DNA of 64,000 nt from Maricaulis alexandrii (lineage in GTDB: Bacteria; Pseudomonadota; Alphaproteobacteria; Caulobacterales; Maricaulaceae): contig NZ_SWKP01000007.1 in assembly GCF_005871165.1 (NCBI RefSeq), positions 372,001 through 436,000 of the forward strand, read 5' to 3'. Each line of letters starts with the position of its first letter. Positions within the stretch are counted from its first letter, which is position 1. Below are positions 8,576 through 20,273 of this stretch, in pieces. The position numbers and the translations under genes are program-made. The notes beneath the pieces are model-generated. The model ran no database searches and was not told where the DNA came from. It saw nothing but the letters and a program-made list of their open reading frames with translations.

Positions 8576-11563
8576 ATGGTTGAAACGGCGGGCGTGTATT
8601 CGGGTCGCGATTTTCGCCCGGATATCCAGGGCATGCGGGCCATCGCTGTCCTCCTGGTCCTGATTTTCCACGTCTTCCCGAACACTCTGCCGGGCGGCTA
8701 TGTCGGGGTGGATGTCTTCTTCGTCATTTCAGGCTTTCTGATCACCGGAATTCTGCTGCGCTCTGCAGAAAGCCAGGGCGGCGTCAGTTACCTCAAATTC
8801 TATGAAAGACGGGCCCGTCGCCTGTTGCCGGCCGCCAGTCTCGCCCTCGTCGCCTCGGGGGTGGCCGCCTTCTTCCTCCTGCCGGAGACCCGTTGGGGCA
8901 ATACCGGCTGGGAAATCATCGCCAGCGCCGCCTATTTCGAGAATTTCTTCCTCTATTTCAAGTCGCTCGACTATCTGGCCGCGGACTACGCGCCGAGCCC
9001 CTTCCAGCATTACTGGTCGCTGTCGATCGAGGAACAATTCTACATTTTCTGGCCGATCATCATCGGCCTGATCGCCTGGCTGGCCCATAGACGCGGTCGC
9101 AAGGCAACGGTGACACTCGGCCTCGCCTTCGGCGTCGTATTTGCCGTATCGCTGGCAATATCCATCTACAGCACACCGCGTGATGGTGGCACCTACTTCC
9201 TGACCCAGGCGCGGGCCTGGGAACTCGCGCTGGGCGGACTGACAGCCCTCATCCGGCCCCATCTGACGCTGTCCGCAGCGTTGTCATCCCTTGTGCGCTG
9301 GCTGGCGCTGATCGGGATACTGGCCGCGGGACTGCTCTACACCACTCAGACGGCCTTCCCCGGCTATACAGCCCTGTTGCCAACCGTTTCGTCCGCACTC
9401 CTGCTGCTCACCGCCCACAGTCAGCGCTGGTGGGACCCCAGCGTCATCCTGTCCCTGCCCCCGATGCGGTATGTCGGCGATATTTCCTATTCGCTCTACC
9501 TCTGGCACTGGCCGGTCGTGGTCTTCGCAGCGGTCACACTGGGTGAAACCTTCACCCTTGTGGAAGGCGCGGTGCTGATCGGCATTTCGATCGCCCTGGC
9601 CCATTTCTCCAAATTCCTGGTCGAGGACCGATTCCGCGAACGCCCGCAGGGGACGGGCTCTGCGCAGAGCTTCATCGTGTGCGGCCTGTTTGTTCTGGCC
9701 TCGCTTGTGGTGGCCGTCAGCCTGATCGTTCCGGGATATTGGGCCCGACAACAGGCTGAGCGCCTGTCCCTCGATTTCGGCAATTATCCGGGAGCCATGG
9801 TGTCACTGAACCCCAGCCTGGAAGTCCCGGACGTTCCCTTCATCCCGTCGCTGCAGGCAGCGCTCCAGGACAATCCGCAGGCCTATGCGCTGGGCTGCCA
9901 TGTAAGCCAGGAAGCCGTCGAACCCGATCCCTGCCGCTACGGACCGGATGATGCGGAGTTCGTGGTCGCGATCACCGGAGATTCCCATGCGGCGCACTGG
10001 ATCCCGGCACTGCGCTTCCTGGCCGACCAGCGCGGCTATGCGGTCTACACATTCACCAAGTCCGCCTGCCCCTTCATCGGCATTCCCGTCGAGCGCGGCG
10101 GTGAGCCCTATCCGGAATGCACGGAATGGAATGCCAACACGCTCGCCGCCCTGATTGACCTGCAACCGGACCTGGTGATCACCAGCAAGTTTTCCAATAC
10201 GCACACGGAAGGCCCTGGCAACAGCGAAGCCAATGACGCCCGCGTCGTGGAAGGGCTGGCCGCGGCCTGGCAAGCGCTCGGCGAGGCCGGGATCCCGGTC
10301 ATGGCCATCGAACAGACCCCGCGCTTTGAGGTCGACATTCCGGAGTGCGTGGCGGGCCACACCGACAATCCGGAAACGTGCGGACTTCCGCTCAGTGAAG
10401 CCGCCCACCGCTATGATGCCCAGCTGGACGCCGCGCGACTTGTCGACACGGCACAGACCATCAATCTCAACTCGGTCATTTGCGGCGGCGATTTCTGTCC
10501 CCCGGTCCTCGGGAATGTCCTGGTTTACCGGGACCCGCACCACCTGACCGCAACCTTCTCCCGCACGCTGGCCCCGGCGCTGGCCACCCGGATCGTGGAA
10601 GTGCTGGAAGGCCAGAGCCTGGACTTCGTCGCACCATCCGGCGAATCCGTGGAGGACACGATCCTGCGGGCGACGGCCGATACCGGTTTCGCCCCGGGAG
10701 ATCATCCGGGTGCCATGGTCCGGCTGGACCCGGGTCTGATGCCGAGCCTGCCAGCCCCGCTCCGCCCGGCGCCGGAAGATGCCCGTCGTGATTTCCCGGA
10801 CATTCTGCGTACAGACTGCCATACGGCACGCCGGGCCAGCGAAATGGGCGGCTGCAGCTACGGACCGGAAACCGCATCCCACACCATCGTGCTGGCGGGA
10901 GATACCCAGGCGGCCCAATGGATGCCCGCCCTGCAGGATATCGCTGACCTGCATGACATCCGCATCCTGGTCCGCACCCGATCCCGCTGCCCGCTGATCG
11001 ACGCCGACATCATGACCCCCAACGGAGCTGATACGCAGTGCCGGCAGAGCTATGAAACGGTGATGCGCGAGATCGAGGCATTGCAGCCGGACCTCGTCCT
11101 GACCTCCATCGGCTGGAATGTCCTGTTGAATGATGCCGGTCCACCTCCGGAGCAGCTGGCCCAGACCGAGGCGGGGCTGGTCCGCACCTGGACCCGGATC
11201 ACGGATGCCGGCATACCGGTCCTGTCTTTCGCAGCCGTACCGGGCTTCGCGTATTTTCCAGCCGAATGTGTCGAGGAAAACGACGGAAACACGGACGCTT
11301 GCAGTCAGCCTCGCAATCTGGTGGTTCCCGAAACGGATCCCTCACAGCGTGCGGCGAGTCAGGTCGCGAATGTCCACCATGAAGCATTCACCGATGTGAT
11401 ATGCACGGGATCGACCTGCCCTGTGGCCATGGGCAATGTGTTCATGTATCGCGACCCTGCCCACCTGACCGTAACCTACGTTCGGAGCTTGGCACCCGTG
11501 GCGGCACCCGTCATCCTTGAAGCCCTCGGCATCAACCCGGCAGACGAGTCACGGGCGGAATAA
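8576..11563 (+). CDS. Membrane acyltransferase-3 (OafA/YrhL type) with two tandem SGNH domains
   Basis: A 995-residue protein. The first ~390 residues form the multi-pass acyltransferase-3 domain (DIQGMRAIAVLLVLIFH near the N-terminus, GGYVGVDVFFVISGFLI, HYWSLSIEEQFYIFWP). Two periplasmic SGNH-type domains follow. The first has block I GDSHAAHW (about residue 467) and block V DPHHLT (about 652). The second has GDTQAAQW (about 774) and DPAHLT (about 960), so its nucleophile serine is replaced by threonine. The usual family member carries one SGNH domain. Known role: transfer of acyl groups, commonly acetyl, to sugars of surface polysaccharides across the inner membrane. The ATG at 8576 has GGGGAGA upstream. 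The next gene begins about 25 bases after the stop. Confidence 0.9.
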   Translation: MVETAGVYSGRDFRPDIQGMRAIAVLLVLIFHVFPNTLPGGYVGVDVFFVISGFLITGILLRSAESQGGVSYLKFYERRARRLLPAASLALVASGVAAFFLLPETRWGNTGWEIIASAAYFENFFLYFKSLDYLAADYAPSPFQHYWSLSIEEQFYIFWPIIIGLIAWLAHRRGRKATVTLGLAFGVVFAVSLAISIYSTPRDGGTYFLTQARAWELALGGLTALIRPHLTLSAALSSLVRWLALIGILAAGLLYTTQTAFPGYTALLPTVSSALLLLTAHSQRWWDPSVILSLPPMRYVGDISYSLYLWHWPVVVFAAVTLGETFTLVEGAVLIGISIALAHFSKFLVEDRFRERPQGTGSAQSFIVCGLFVLASLVVAVSLIVPGYWARQQAERLSLDFGNYPGAMVSLNPSLEVPDVPFIPSLQAALQDNPQAYALGCHVSQEAVEPDPCRYGPDDAEFVVAITGDSHAAHWIPALRFLADQRGYAVYTFTKSACPFIGIPVERGGEPYPECTEWNANTLAALIDLQPDLVITSKFSNTHTEGPGNSEANDARVVEGLAAAWQALGEAGIPVMAIEQTPRFEVDIPECVAGHTDNPETCGLPLSEAAHRYDAQLDAARLVDTAQTINLNSVICGGDFCPPVLGNVLVYRDPHHLTATFSRTLAPALATRIVEVLEGQSLDFVAPSGESVEDTILRATADTGFAPGDHPGAMVRLDPGLMPSLPAPLRPAPEDARRDFPDILRTDCHTARRASEMGGCSYGPETASHTIVLAGDTQAAQWMPALQDIADLHDIRILVRTRSRCPLIDADIMTPNGADTQCRQSYETVMREIEALQPDLVLTSIGWNVLLNDAGPPPEQLAQTEAGLVRTWTRITDAGIPVLSFAAVPGFAYFPAECVEENDGNTDACSQPRNLVVPETDPSQRAASQVANVHHEAFTDVICTGSTCPVAMGNVFMYRDPAHLTVTYVRSLAPVAAPVILEALGINPADESRAE

Positions 11564-11588
11564 TGCAGGACACAACGGAGCAGGCGAC

Positions 11589-12551
11589 TTGCTTTTAGGT
11601 CTGAGACACCGCGCGGCCCAAGCGCGCCAACGGCCCTCTCCAGTGGGTTCGCTGCTCGACTTCATGGTCTGGCTGCTGCGCCATGGACTGTCGCCCAAAC
11701 GCAGCCGCCTGTTCTGGCTCGCCCTGTTCGGCGCGATCGCCGGTGCCGTTGCCCTGGTCTTTCTGCCCTACAAGATTTTCATTGCCTTCGGTCTTGTCGC
11801 GGCTTTCGGCCTCCTGACAGTCAGCCTGGTGCTGAGCTATTCACGGGCCCAAATCGCCGGACGCATGGCGGAATTGGGAAGTCTCCGGGTCGAGCTCAAT
11901 CGGGCCGTCATGGCCACGCATGCCCTCCGCAAGGATTTGCAGACGGGTCTGGATGGCCTCGGCCAGCGGATCGATGCCGGTCTCAGCGAGGAGCACCGCT
12001 CCCTCTCCGCCAAACTCACGGCCCAGAGGGAGGCCCTGGATGCCCGCATGGACCAGTTTGATGGCCTTCTTTTGCAGGCCTCGCGGGAGAGTTCCCGGCG
12101 GCTGGACCAGCAACAGGACGATCTGCTCGCCCGGGTGCGCGAACACATGCAGGAACATCGCACCCATGTTCTTGAGGAGATGCAATCGCTGGAACGTCAA
12201 GTCACGCAGCTGGCCGATGACTCCAGCGAGAGCTCGCAGGCCATCCGCAAGGGCCTGATGGAAATGGCCGCCCGCTTCGACGCGAAAACCGCCGAGATCC
12301 GCTCGCTCGACAATCGGGTCGAGGAAATCAGCATCAGTTCCGACCACACCCGTCAGTTCACGCGACAGCAAATCTCCACGATGGAGCGAGAGCTGAGCGC
12401 GTTCACGCTGGATCAGGAGCGCCAGTCCGGCAATGATGCGCGCCTGCTGGAGCATATCGAACAGACGATCGGCGACCTGCAAAACCGGATCGCCGCCCTG
12501 GAAGAAGCCGAGGCCCGCAGCAAAGCCGACACATCGGACACCCCGCAATGA
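11589..12551 (+). CDS. Membrane-anchored coiled-coil protein, unknown function
   Basis: I do not recognise the family. The start chosen is a TTG at 11589 with GGAG 8 bases upstream; an upstream TTG at 11517 would overlap the acyltransferase by 47 bases and lacks a ribosome site. The protein (320 residues) has a short basic N-terminus, two closely spaced hydrophobic segments (about residues 40-85, e.g. LFWLALFGAIAGAVALVFL), and then a long charged heptad-like region rich in Glu, Gln, Arg and Leu to the C-terminus. This looks like an inner-membrane hairpin with a cytoplasmic coiled coil. It lies in a plus-strand run with the acyltransferase, an epimerase (4-bp overlap) and the Wzm permease, so a scaffolding or chain-length role is possible but only inferred. 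Confidence 0.7.
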   Translation: MLLGLRHRAAQARQRPSPVGSLLDFMVWLLRHGLSPKRSRLFWLALFGAIAGAVALVFLPYKIFIAFGLVAAFGLLTVSLVLSYSRAQIAGRMAELGSLRVELNRAVMATHALRKDLQTGLDGLGQRIDAGLSEEHRSLSAKLTAQREALDARMDQFDGLLLQASRESSRRLDQQQDDLLARVREHMQEHRTHVLEEMQSLERQVTQLADDSSESSQAIRKGLMEMAARFDAKTAEIRSLDNRVEEISISSDHTRQFTRQQISTMERELSAFTLDQERQSGNDARLLEHIEQTIGDLQNRIAALEEAEARSKADTSDTPQ

Positions 12552-13474
12552 CGGCCTCCGGATTGGTCACACTGGTCGGCGGAACCGGGTTTCTCGGACG
12601 CCATGTCTGCGAAGCGTTCGAATCCGCTGGAATTCCGGCGGTGAGCCTGTCGCACAATCCCGATACCGAATTCCTCAAACGACATGCCCCGTCCATTCGT
12701 GGAGTCAGCAATAACAGCGCCGAATTTGCAGCCGTCCTCAAGGAAAGCCGCCACGTCATCTATCTGGCCCACCGCTCACGGCCCGGCACGCATCCGGCGG
12801 ACCTGCAGGCCGAGATCAACGACAATCTGACCAGCGTCTGCAACCTGGCGGAGACGATCTTCTCGACCAATCCAGGCATTCGGCTGACCTACCTGTCCAG
12901 TGGCGGCCAGATCTATGGCCAGGGTCACGATACGCCGATCACGGAAGACACCCCGACTTGCCCGACGACGACCTACGGCTTGGGAAAGCTCCTGATCGAG
13001 AACGCCTTGGGCTATTACGCCCGCGCCCTGAATGTGCCGATCCAGATCCAGCGCCTGGGCAATCCGGTCGGACGCTGGCAGCTCAACACCTCCCATGGTC
13101 TGGTTTCGGCGGCGGTGGTTTGCGCCATGAACGGGCGTAGTCTCCAGATCTACGGCAGGGGCCACAATGCCCGCGATTATTTCGACGCCGACGACTATGC
13201 TGCCTTTCTGGTTCGCCAGGTCCAGGCCGACACCTTCACCAGCGGCACATTCAATATCGGCTCCGGCATCGGACTGACCGAGTTGGACGTGGTCGACACG
13301 GTGAGGGACACCCTGCAAAAGCCGCTGGATTGCGAGCACCAGCCAGCTCGCGATTTCGACCTGCCCTACGCCGTTCTGGATGGCCGGGAAGCCGGCCAGA
13401 CCCTTGGCTGGTCGGCTTCAACTCCACTCAGCCAGACCATCCGGAAACTGGCCGCTGCCAGTCTCGCCGACTGA
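12548..13474 (+). CDS. NAD-dependent epimerase/dehydratase (extended SDR)
   Basis: This 308-residue protein starts at an ATG that overlaps the previous stop (ATGA), indicating translational coupling. It has the Rossmann motif GGTGFLG near the N-terminus, a YLSSGGQIYG serine segment and the catalytic YGLGK (Tyr-x-x-x-Lys), all diagnostic of extended short-chain dehydrogenases acting on nucleotide sugars. The substrate cannot be assigned; its C-terminal half (GRGHNARDYFDADDYA) matches the nucleotide-sugar epimerase/reductase layout. The surrounding locus suggests a sugar-nucleotide or undecaprenyl-linked sugar modification. Confidence 0.85.
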   Translation: MTASGLVTLVGGTGFLGRHVCEAFESAGIPAVSLSHNPDTEFLKRHAPSIRGVSNNSAEFAAVLKESRHVIYLAHRSRPGTHPADLQAEINDNLTSVCNLAETIFSTNPGIRLTYLSSGGQIYGQGHDTPITEDTPTCPTTTYGLGKLLIENALGYYARALNVPIQIQRLGNPVGRWQLNTSHGLVSAAVVCAMNGRSLQIYGRGHNARDYFDADDYAAFLVRQVQADTFTSGTFNIGSGIGLTELDVVDTVRDTLQKPLDCEHQPARDFDLPYAVLDGREAGQTLGWSASTPLSQTIRKLAAASLAD

Positions 13475-13496
13475 CGCGCTGAAAGGTCTTCACACC

Positions 13497-14294
13497 ATGT
13501 ACGCCTTGCAAGACTTTTTCGGCGCCCTGAAGGACATCCGGGCCTGGTCCTACCTGGCCATGAAACAGATCCAGTTCGACTACCGCCGCAACCTTCTGGG
13601 AACGAGCTGGATCATTCTGTCCTTCGCCCTGACCAGTGGCGGGCTGGGCTGGCTGCTGGCCCAATTGCAGGGCCGCAGCATTCCCGAACACGTGACCTAT
13701 GTAGCCTTCGGCTTCGTGGTCTGGAATTTTGTTCTGGCCTGCGTGACGGAGGGCTGCACGGCGCTGACCCGAAACCGGAGTCTGCTGCTGCAATCTCCGA
13801 TCGGCCGGTCGGGATTCGTATTCTCGCTGGTGCTCAAAAAGCTCTACCTGCTTGGATTCAATCTTCTCACCGCGGTCGTTCTGGCCCTGATCCTGGGCTG
13901 GCGGCCCAGCATGACGGTGATTGCGATCCTGCCGGGCATCCTCGTCTTGACCTACACGGCGGTCGGTACGGTGACCGCCTTTGCCGTGATCGGCACGGTC
14001 CTGCGCGACTTCTCGGAACTCGTCGCGGCCATCATGCGGCTGGCTTTCTTCTTCACCCCCATCATCTGGTACGCCAATGCCCGTTTTGACCGGGTTGGGG
14101 GTGACAGTCCGCTGAGCCTGCTGGCGCGCTATAACCCGTTTTCCCACTTCATCGAGATCGTGCGGGGCGGCGCCCTGGGTTACTGGCCGGCATGGGAAAG
14201 CTGGCTGATCACACTGGGGATCGGCACGCTGGCCCTGATCATCGGCCTTGGCGTGCTGCAGTGGCTGGGGCGCCGGCTTGTGTTCTGGCTATGA
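13497..14294 (+). CDS. Polysaccharide ABC exporter permease (Wzm/KpsM type)
   Basis: The protein has 265 residues and several hydrophobic segments typical of ABC-2 permeases. It shows the family pattern at the N-terminus (FDYRRNLLGTSWIIL) and the FTPIIWYANARF and NPFSHFIEIVRG segments near the C-terminus. The ATG at 13497 lies 22 bases after the epimerase stop, with AAAGG upstream. Its role is to form the channel that moves lipid-linked O-antigen or capsule-like polysaccharide across the inner membrane. The matching ATPase is not adjacent but lies at 19485-20255 on the opposite strand; no other exporter ATPase of this type is in the window. Confidence 0.9.
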   Translation: MYALQDFFGALKDIRAWSYLAMKQIQFDYRRNLLGTSWIILSFALTSGGLGWLLAQLQGRSIPEHVTYVAFGFVVWNFVLACVTEGCTALTRNRSLLLQSPIGRSGFVFSLVLKKLYLLGFNLLTAVVLALILGWRPSMTVIAILPGILVLTYTAVGTVTAFAVIGTVLRDFSELVAAIMRLAFFFTPIIWYANARFDRVGGDSPLSLLARYNPFSHFIEIVRGGALGYWPAWESWLITLGIGTLALIIGLGVLQWLGRRLVFWL

Positions 14295-14397
14295 AACCAT
14301 TTGGCTAGACGCAGTGTTGTCTTAACAATGTCAGACAGGTCCGATATGTGGATCGCTCCTGAGTAGTCATCATCCGTTCCAGGAAAGCAGGCTGGAC

Positions 14398-15462
14398 ATG
14401 AAAATTCTTGTTACCGGCGGTGCCGGCTTCATCGGTTCCGCAGTCGTGCGTCAGGCCATCCAGAACCGCGGTTATGACGTGGTGAATGTCGATTCCCTCA
14501 CCTATGCGGCCAATCTGGACAATCTGACCGATATTGCCGACCACGCAGGATATGTGTTCGAGCAGGCGGATATCCGCGACGAGGCGGCGATGACCGCCCT
14601 GTTCAAGAAGCACCAGCCCGACGCCATCATGCACCTGGCTGCAGAATCCCATGTCGACCGCTCGATCGACGGGCCACTCGCTTTCGTCGACACCAATGTC
14701 ATGGGCACGGCTGTCCTCCTGCATGTTGCCCGCCAGTACTGGGACACTCTGGACGCCGACCGGAAAGCGGCCTTCCGCTTCCACCATATTTCCACGGACG
14801 AGGTCTACGGGACCTTGGGCGAGGAAGGCTTCTTCACCGAAGAGACCCGCTACCAGCCCAACTCGCCCTACGCGGCGAGCAAGGCCAGTTCGGACATGCT
14901 GGTGCGGGCCTGGGGCCAGACCTATGGCCTGCCCATCGTGATCACGAACTGCTCGAACAATTACGGACCCTACCAATTCCCGGAAAAGCTGATTCCGGTG
15001 GTCATTCTGAAAGCCCTGTCCGGCAAGGACATCCCGATCTACGGGGCCGGCACGAATGTGCGGGACTGGCTCTTCGTGAACGACCATGCCGAAGCCCTGC
15101 TGACTGTGCTGGAAAAGGGTCGTCTCAACGAGATTTACAATATCGGTGGCGACAACGAGGCCCAGAATATCGAGCTGGTGAACATGCTCTGCGCCATTCT
15201 CGACGAGATCCGCCCGGATCCCGCCGGCTCCTATACGCGGCTCATCACCTATGTGAAAGACCGTCCGGGGCACGACATGCGTTATGCGATTGATGCCGCG
15301 AAAGTCCAGCGCGAGTTGGGCTGGAAGCCGTCGGTGACGCTGGAAGAAGGCCTGCGCCAAACCGTTCAGTGGTATCTGGACAATGAGGACTGGTGGCAGA
15401 ACATCCTGCAGCGCGGCTTCAAACAGGACCGTCTCGGACTGAAGGTCGCCGAGCCTACATGA
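14398..15462 (+). CDS. rfbB: dTDP-glucose 4,6-dehydratase
   Basis: At 354 residues this is the typical RfbB/RmlB length. It has the [11 protein letters not shown]-binding motif (residues 7-14), [12 protein letters not shown], the STDEVYG active-site segment and the catalytic YAASK. It converts dTDP-glucose to dTDP-4-keto-6-deoxyglucose, step two of dTDP-rhamnose synthesis. The stop codon overlaps the rfbD start (ATGA). A 103-bp gap separates it from the permease gene and may carry its promoter. Confidence 0.96.
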   Translation: MKILVTGGAGFIGSAVVRQAIQNRGYDVVNVDSLTYAANLDNLTDIADHAGYVFEQADIRDEAAMTALFKKHQPDAIMHLAAESHVDRSIDGPLAFVDTNVMGTAVLLHVARQYWDTLDADRKAAFRFHHISTDEVYGTLGEEGFFTEETRYQPNSPYAASKASSDMLVRAWGQTYGLPIVITNCSNNYGPYQFPEKLIPVVILKALSGKDIPIYGAGTNVRDWLFVNDHAEALLTVLEKGRLNEIYNIGGDNEAQNIELVNMLCAILDEIRPDPAGSYTRLITYVKDRPGHDMRYAIDAAKVQRELGWKPSVTLEEGLRQTVQWYLDNEDWWQNILQRGFKQDRLGLKVAEPT

Positions 15463-16352
15463 GCCTCAAACCGCTTCTGATTTTCGGCAAGTCCGGTCAG
15501 GTCGCCCAGGAACTGGCGGCCCGCGCCGGGCAGGCCGGTTTCAGCGCGCGCATGGTGGGTCGGGACGAGGCCGACTTCACAAATCCGGACAGTGTCGCGC
15601 TACTGGCGGAAACCGCCGACGCACAGGCAGTGATCAATGCCGTGGCCTATACGGCCGTTGACCAGGCCGAGAGCGATGAAGACACGGCTCGACGGGTCAA
15701 TGCCGAAACGCCGGGCCGCCTGGCCGAGACCTGCGCCCGCCGCGACCTGCCCCTGATCCAGATTTCAACCGACTATGTGTTCGATGGCACCAAGTCCGGT
15801 GCCTATCTGGAAACGGACGAGACGGGGCCGGCCAGCGCCTATGGCCGAACCAAGCTGGCCGGCGAAGATGCCGTTGCAGCGGCCGGCGGGACCCACCTCA
15901 TCGTTCGCACGGCCTGGGTCTATTCCGCCCACGGCAAGAATTTCGTGAAAACCATGCTGCGGCTCGGGGCCGAACGCGACGAGCTCAATGTCGTTGCTGA
16001 CCAGACCGGATGCCCGACGCATGCCGGTGACCTCGCCGAAGGTCTGCTGACAGCGACCCGGTCCGTGCTCGAGGGCCGGGGGGAAAACGGCATCTACAAT
16101 CTGGCCGGCCAGGGCTCGACGAGCTGGGCCGGATTCGCCGATGCAATTTTCGATCTCGCAGCACCGGTCTGGGGCCGGCGCCCGCAGGTTCATCCGATCC
16201 CGTCCAGCGCCTATCCGGTCCCGGCACCACGCCCCAAAAACTCCGTCCTGGACTGTTCGCGCTTTGCCAACACGTTCGGCTTTTCCTGCCCGTCCTGGGA
16301 AGCCTCCCTGGCCCGGGTTCTCGACGAGCTGGCTGTAACAAAGCGTGCGTAA
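15459..16352 (+). CDS. rfbD: dTDP-4-dehydrorhamnose reductase
   Basis: The protein has 297 residues and begins [20 protein letters not shown]. The ATG at 15459 overlaps the rfbB stop, so the two are co-translated. It shows the G.SGQV nucleotide-binding motif, the [12 protein letters not shown] segment and catalytic YGRTK. It reduces the 4-keto group in the last step to dTDP-L-rhamnose. The four Rfb enzymes (A and C divergent, B and D coupled) are all present in the window. Confidence 0.95.
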   Translation: MSLKPLLIFGKSGQVAQELAARAGQAGFSARMVGRDEADFTNPDSVALLAETADAQAVINAVAYTAVDQAESDEDTARRVNAETPGRLAETCARRDLPLIQISTDYVFDGTKSGAYLETDETGPASAYGRTKLAGEDAVAAAGGTHLIVRTAWVYSAHGKNFVKTMLRLGAERDELNVVADQTGCPTHAGDLAEGLLTATRSVLEGRGENGIYNLAGQGSTSWAGFADAIFDLAAPVWGRRPQVHPIPSSAYPVPAPRPKNSVLDCSRFANTFGFSCPSWEASLARVLDELAVTKRA

Positions 16353-16433
16353 GCGTTTGTTTGCGGCTGCGTTCACGAGATGTAGACAAAGCTTCGACAA
16401 CCATCTGCCCGGGCGGATCACGGAGAAATCAAC

Positions 16434-18254
<1,821 letters not shown>

Positions 18255-18344
18255 CGAAACCAAAAGTGAGTTTTCACGAGCCGGGGACGCTGGCTAGAAG
18301 TGCCCCCCCGGACGATTTTATGCGCTGATTTCAAGGACAGTTTC

Positions 18345-19472
18345 ATGGCTGACATGATGCCTTTCATCGACCTCGCCACCCAGCGGGACCGCATTCGCGA
18401 CAAGCTTGAGCCTGCAATGGCCAAAGTGGTCGAGGAAGGCCGTTACATTCTGGGCCCGGAAGTCACCGAGCTGGAACAGCGGCTGGCCGCCTTCAGCGGG
18501 GCACCGCTGGCCCTGGGCTGCGCCAACGGCACCGATGCCCTGGCTCTCCCGCTGATGGCCTGGAAGGTCCGCAAGGGCGATGCCGTCTTCGTTCCCAGTT
18601 TCACCTTCGCCTCCACGGCCGAAGTGGTCCGCTGGGTCGGCGCAACGCCCATTTTCGTGGATGTCGATCCGGAAACCTACACGATGGATGTCGCGCACCT
18701 GGAAGCCTGTATGGACATGGTGCGCAAGGATCCCGAGCTCACGCCGCGCGCCGTGATCGCGGTCGACCTGTTCGGCCAGCCGGCCGACTACCCGGCGATC
18801 AAAGCCCTGTGCGACAAGGACGGTCTGAAACTGATCGCCGACTCGGCCCAGGGCTTCGGCTGCACGCTGAACGGCCAGCATCCCATTCATTGGGCCGATG
18901 TCGCCACGATCAGCTTCTATCCTGCCAAGCCGCTGGGCTGTTATGGCGATGGCGGCGCCATCGTGCTGAAGGATGAGGGCCTGTATGAATTGCTCCGTTC
19001 CCTTCATGTGCATGGGAGCGGCAAGGAGCGCTATGAGTATGCGCGCATTGGCCTGAACTCGCGCCTGGACACGATCCAGGCGGCCATTCTTCTGGCCAAG
19101 CTGGATATTTTTCAGGACGAGATCGACGCCCGGAACCGGGCCGCTGACGGATACGCGGCCGGATTTGGCGATCTGGTGCGCCCGCACAAGGTGATCGAGG
19201 GCGGCATTTCAACATGGGCGCAGTACACGCTGGAAGTCGAAGACCGCGACGGATTCCGCAAGACGCTCGCCGATCACGGCATTCCGACGGCGGTCTATTA
19301 TCCCTGGCCGCTGCATGACCAGCCCGCCTATGCGGGCTCTCCGGCCAGCCCGGGCGGCTTGCCCGTCACGGAACGGATTTCCCACCACGTCGTGTCACTG
19401 CCGATGGATGCCTATCTGGAAGGCGAGCGCTTGGATCGTGTCGTCAAGGCCGTGCGGGCGGCACTGGGCTGA
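18345..19472 (+). CDS. PLP-dependent sugar aminotransferase, WbpE-like (DegT/DnrJ/EryC1/StrS family)
   Basis: The protein has 375 residues from the ATG at 18345 (AAGGA 7 bases upstream). It opens MPFIDLATQRDRIRDKL and contains RYILGPEVTELE, GCANGTDAL, and SFYPAKPLGCYGDGG with the PLP lysine at about residue 195. As I recall the family, this pattern is closest to WbpE, the UDP-2-acetamido-2-deoxy-3-oxo-glucuronate aminotransferase; other StrS-type aminotransferases remain possible. It would add an amino group to a keto sugar nucleotide. The other enzymes of a WbpA-WbpB-WbpD route are not in this window. It converges with the ABC ATPase gene, 12 bp apart. Confidence 0.88.
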   Translation: MADMMPFIDLATQRDRIRDKLEPAMAKVVEEGRYILGPEVTELEQRLAAFSGAPLALGCANGTDALALPLMAWKVRKGDAVFVPSFTFASTAEVVRWVGATPIFVDVDPETYTMDVAHLEACMDMVRKDPELTPRAVIAVDLFGQPADYPAIKALCDKDGLKLIADSAQGFGCTLNGQHPIHWADVATISFYPAKPLGCYGDGGAIVLKDEGLYELLRSLHVHGSGKERYEYARIGLNSRLDTIQAAILLAKLDIFQDEIDARNRAADGYAAGFGDLVRPHKVIEGGISTWAQYTLEVEDRDGFRKTLADHGIPTAVYYPWPLHDQPAYAGSPASPGGLPVTERISHHVVSLPMDAYLEGERLDRVVKAVRAALG

Positions 19473-19484
19473 CGATCAAACCGG

Positions 19485-20255
19485 CTAGAGCGTATTGAGG
19501 GTTTCGGCCTGGGCCAGATTCGTCCGGGCCGCCTCGATCTGGGATTTGCGGTCCTTGTTGTAGAAACGCACCGCTTCATTGATGTCGTCGTAATAGGTCG
19601 CCACGCCTTCGTTCAGGACCAGCGCCTGATCGCAGATGCCGCGCATCAGGTTCAAATTGTGCGTGGCCAGAACGAGAATGCCCGCATTCTCGACCAGTTC
19701 AAGCATGCGCAAACGCGCCTTCTCGACAAAGTCGACATCGCCGGCCCCGAGCCATTCGTCCAGCAGGAGGATATCCGCTTCCACACAGGTCGTGATGGAA
19801 AAGGCCAGGCGGAGCGTCATGCCGCTCGAATAGCGATACAAGGGTTGATGAATCCAGTCGCCCAGTTCTGAAAAGGCGATGATTTCGTCCAGCTTGGCCT
19901 CGATCTGCTTGAAGTTTAGACCCAGCATCGTGCCGCGCAGGAAGATGTTCTCATAGCCGGTCGCATTGGGAACAAAGCCCGACGTCTTGGAGAAGACGGA
20001 AGCCCGCTCACCGCGCACGACCACCTCGCCCGAACTGGGCGGAAACACACCGGCAAGCGTCCGCAGAAGCGTGCTCTTGCCGGACCCGTTGCGCCCTATC
20101 AGGCCCAGACGGGCACCGGGTTTGAGTTCAAACGAGACCCCTTTCAGCGCATCATACCCCGCCCCGTCGCGACCTTGCTGGAAGATGGACGCAATCGGAT
20201 AGCGGACGACGACATCCTTGGCCGCCAGATAGGGAAAATCGTTCGAGGCTGACAC
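19485..20255 (-). CDS. Polysaccharide ABC exporter ATP-binding protein (Wzt/KpsT type, short form)
   Basis: A 256-residue ATPase with Walker A GRNGSGKST (about residues 54-62), the signature YSSGMTLRLAF in the form diagnostic of Wzt/KpsT/TagH exporters, and Walker B ILLLDEWLG. The start is a GTG at 20255 preceded by GGAGACAGGAT. It ends at 256 residues, so it lacks the C-terminal carbohydrate-binding domain of long Wzt proteins. It should energise the permease encoded at 13497-14294. The two genes are split by rfbBD, glmS and the aminotransferase and lie on opposite strands, which is unusual for this pair. Confidence 0.9.
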   Translation of the reverse strand: MSASNDFPYLAAKDVVVRYPIASIFQQGRDGAGYDALKGVSFELKPGARLGLIGRNGSGKSTLLRTLAGVFPPSSGEVVVRGERASVFSKTSGFVPNATGYENIFLRGTMLGLNFKQIEAKLDEIIAFSELGDWIHQPLYRYSSGMTLRLAFSITTCVEADILLLDEWLGAGDVDFVEKARLRMLELVENAGILVLATHNLNLMRGICDQALVLNEGVATYYDDINEAVRFYNKDRKSQIEAARTNLAQAETLNTL

Positions 20256-20273
20256 GTTGATCCTGTCTCCGGC

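Noticed and set aside
16353-16433. glmS ribozyme leader
   Set aside because: The 81-bp gap is too short and has no ribozyme core; such ribozymes are known mainly in Gram-positive bacteria.
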